A DNA stretch of 6,212 nt from positions 1 to 6,212 of the forward strand of contig MAXR01000251.1 in assembly GCA_001751155.1 (NCBI GenBank). The letters are read 5' to 3'. Within the stretch, counting starts at the first letter, position 1, and every line of letters starts with the position of its first letter. A program made the translations under genes and the position numbers. Of the stretch, positions 5,940 to 6,212 are shown piece by piece. This DNA comes from Desulfuromonadales bacterium C00003068 (GTDB lineage Bacteria > Desulfobacterota > Desulfuromonadia > Desulfuromonadales > Desulfuromonadaceae). A model generated the notes under the pieces. The model was not told the DNA's origin, did not search any database, and saw nothing but the letters and a program-made list of their open reading frames with translations.

Positions 5940-6212
5940 ATGAAAACCCTATTAACGACATTACACAGTAAATATATTCATCCGAGCCTCGCCCTACCCT
6001 ATTTGGCGAGCTTTTGTTCATCAAAAGAGTGCGGCGAACTCTTCATTGCCGAGTTCACGATCCACGAACCGCGTGAAAATATCATCGCTGAACTGCTGCG
6101 ACATAAACCTGATGTGATCGCCTTTTCAGTTTACATCTGGAATAGATCTGCGACCCTTGACGTGGTGGACGCATTACATGCGATCAACCCGCAACAGCGC
6201 ATCGTTCTCGGT
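5940..6212 (+). CDS. B12-binding domain/radical SAM protein, DUF4080 type (3' end outside window)
   Basis: The frame is open from ATG 5940 to the last base (91 codons) and runs off the window. The product begins MKTLLTTLHSKYIHPSLAL and continues with ENIIAELLRHKPDVIAFSVYIWN, then a helix and IVLG. This is the N-terminal cobalamin-binding-like Rossmann domain found in front of radical SAM barrels. The LHSKYIHPSLAL start and FSxYIWN strand are what I know from the DUF4080 group, whose substrates are unknown. These domains often lack the DxHxxG cobalamin ligand motif, and it is not seen here. The cluster motif would lie beyond the window. No Shine-Dalgarno precedes the ATG; a hairpin occupies its place. 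An in-frame ATG at 5916 would add eight residues (MQSVKLAD), but it also lacks a ribosome binding site and fits the family less well. The gene is divergent from another radical SAM gene. Confidence 0.8.
   Translation, partial: MKTLLTTLHSKYIHPSLALPYLASFCSSKECGELFIAEFTIHEPRENIIAELLRHKPDVIAFSVYIWNRSATLDVVDALHAINPQQRIVLG

Noticed and set aside
4478..6212. Peptide (RiPP) biosynthesis cluster around the radical SAM genes
   Set aside because: No short precursor-like gene, leader peptide or transporter is visible nearby, so there is no support for a peptide-modifying system.

Overview
The window reads as ordinary chromosome of a Gram-negative bacterium of moderate GC content. The organism is inferred from gene families only: a B12-binding/radical SAM protein of the DUF4080 type, a second radical SAM protein with a long N-terminal domain, and an SH3-plus-anchor envelope protein. 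I associate this combination with Desulfuromonadales (the Geobacter/Pelobacter/Desulfuromusa neighbourhood) more than with enterics. No mobile element, tRNA, rRNA or CRISPR array is visible.

Layout. Positions 1-876 (+) hold the C-terminal two thirds of a DEAD-box RNA helicase of the RhlE type, ending at a strong bidirectional terminator (899-938). Arriving at the same terminator from the other side is a minus-strand set: metY (O-acetylhomoserine sulfhydrylase, 2105-3382), an RluA-family pseudouridine synthase (1163-2041) and a 53-codon lipoprotein-like gene (947-1108). Gaps of 63 and 54 nt suggest one transcript. Upstream of metY, a sigma70-type promoter (3617-3644) is followed directly by a SAM-I/SAM-IV clan riboswitch (about 3493-3606). 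After it comes a leader that can hide or expose the metY ribosome binding site. Next come two more minus-strand genes 57 nt apart: a radical SAM protein (4478-5809) and downstream of it an SH3-domain, coiled-coil, membrane-anchored envelope protein (3743-4420). A 130-nt divergent region separates these from the start of a B12-binding/radical SAM gene on the plus strand (5940 to the window end).

The clearest biology is a feedback loop on sulfur-amino-acid synthesis. MetY makes homocysteine, the methionine and SAM precursor, and its mRNA leader carries a SAM sensor. The sequence suggests a specific translational mechanism: a 9-nt strand of the aptamer is perfectly complementary to a downstream anti-Shine-Dalgarno element, which is itself complementary to the metY Shine-Dalgarno. 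Other points of interest are the small lipoprotein gene, the hairpin abutting the start codon of the last gene, and the divergent pair of uncharacterised radical SAM enzymes. I found no clearly new multi-gene system.
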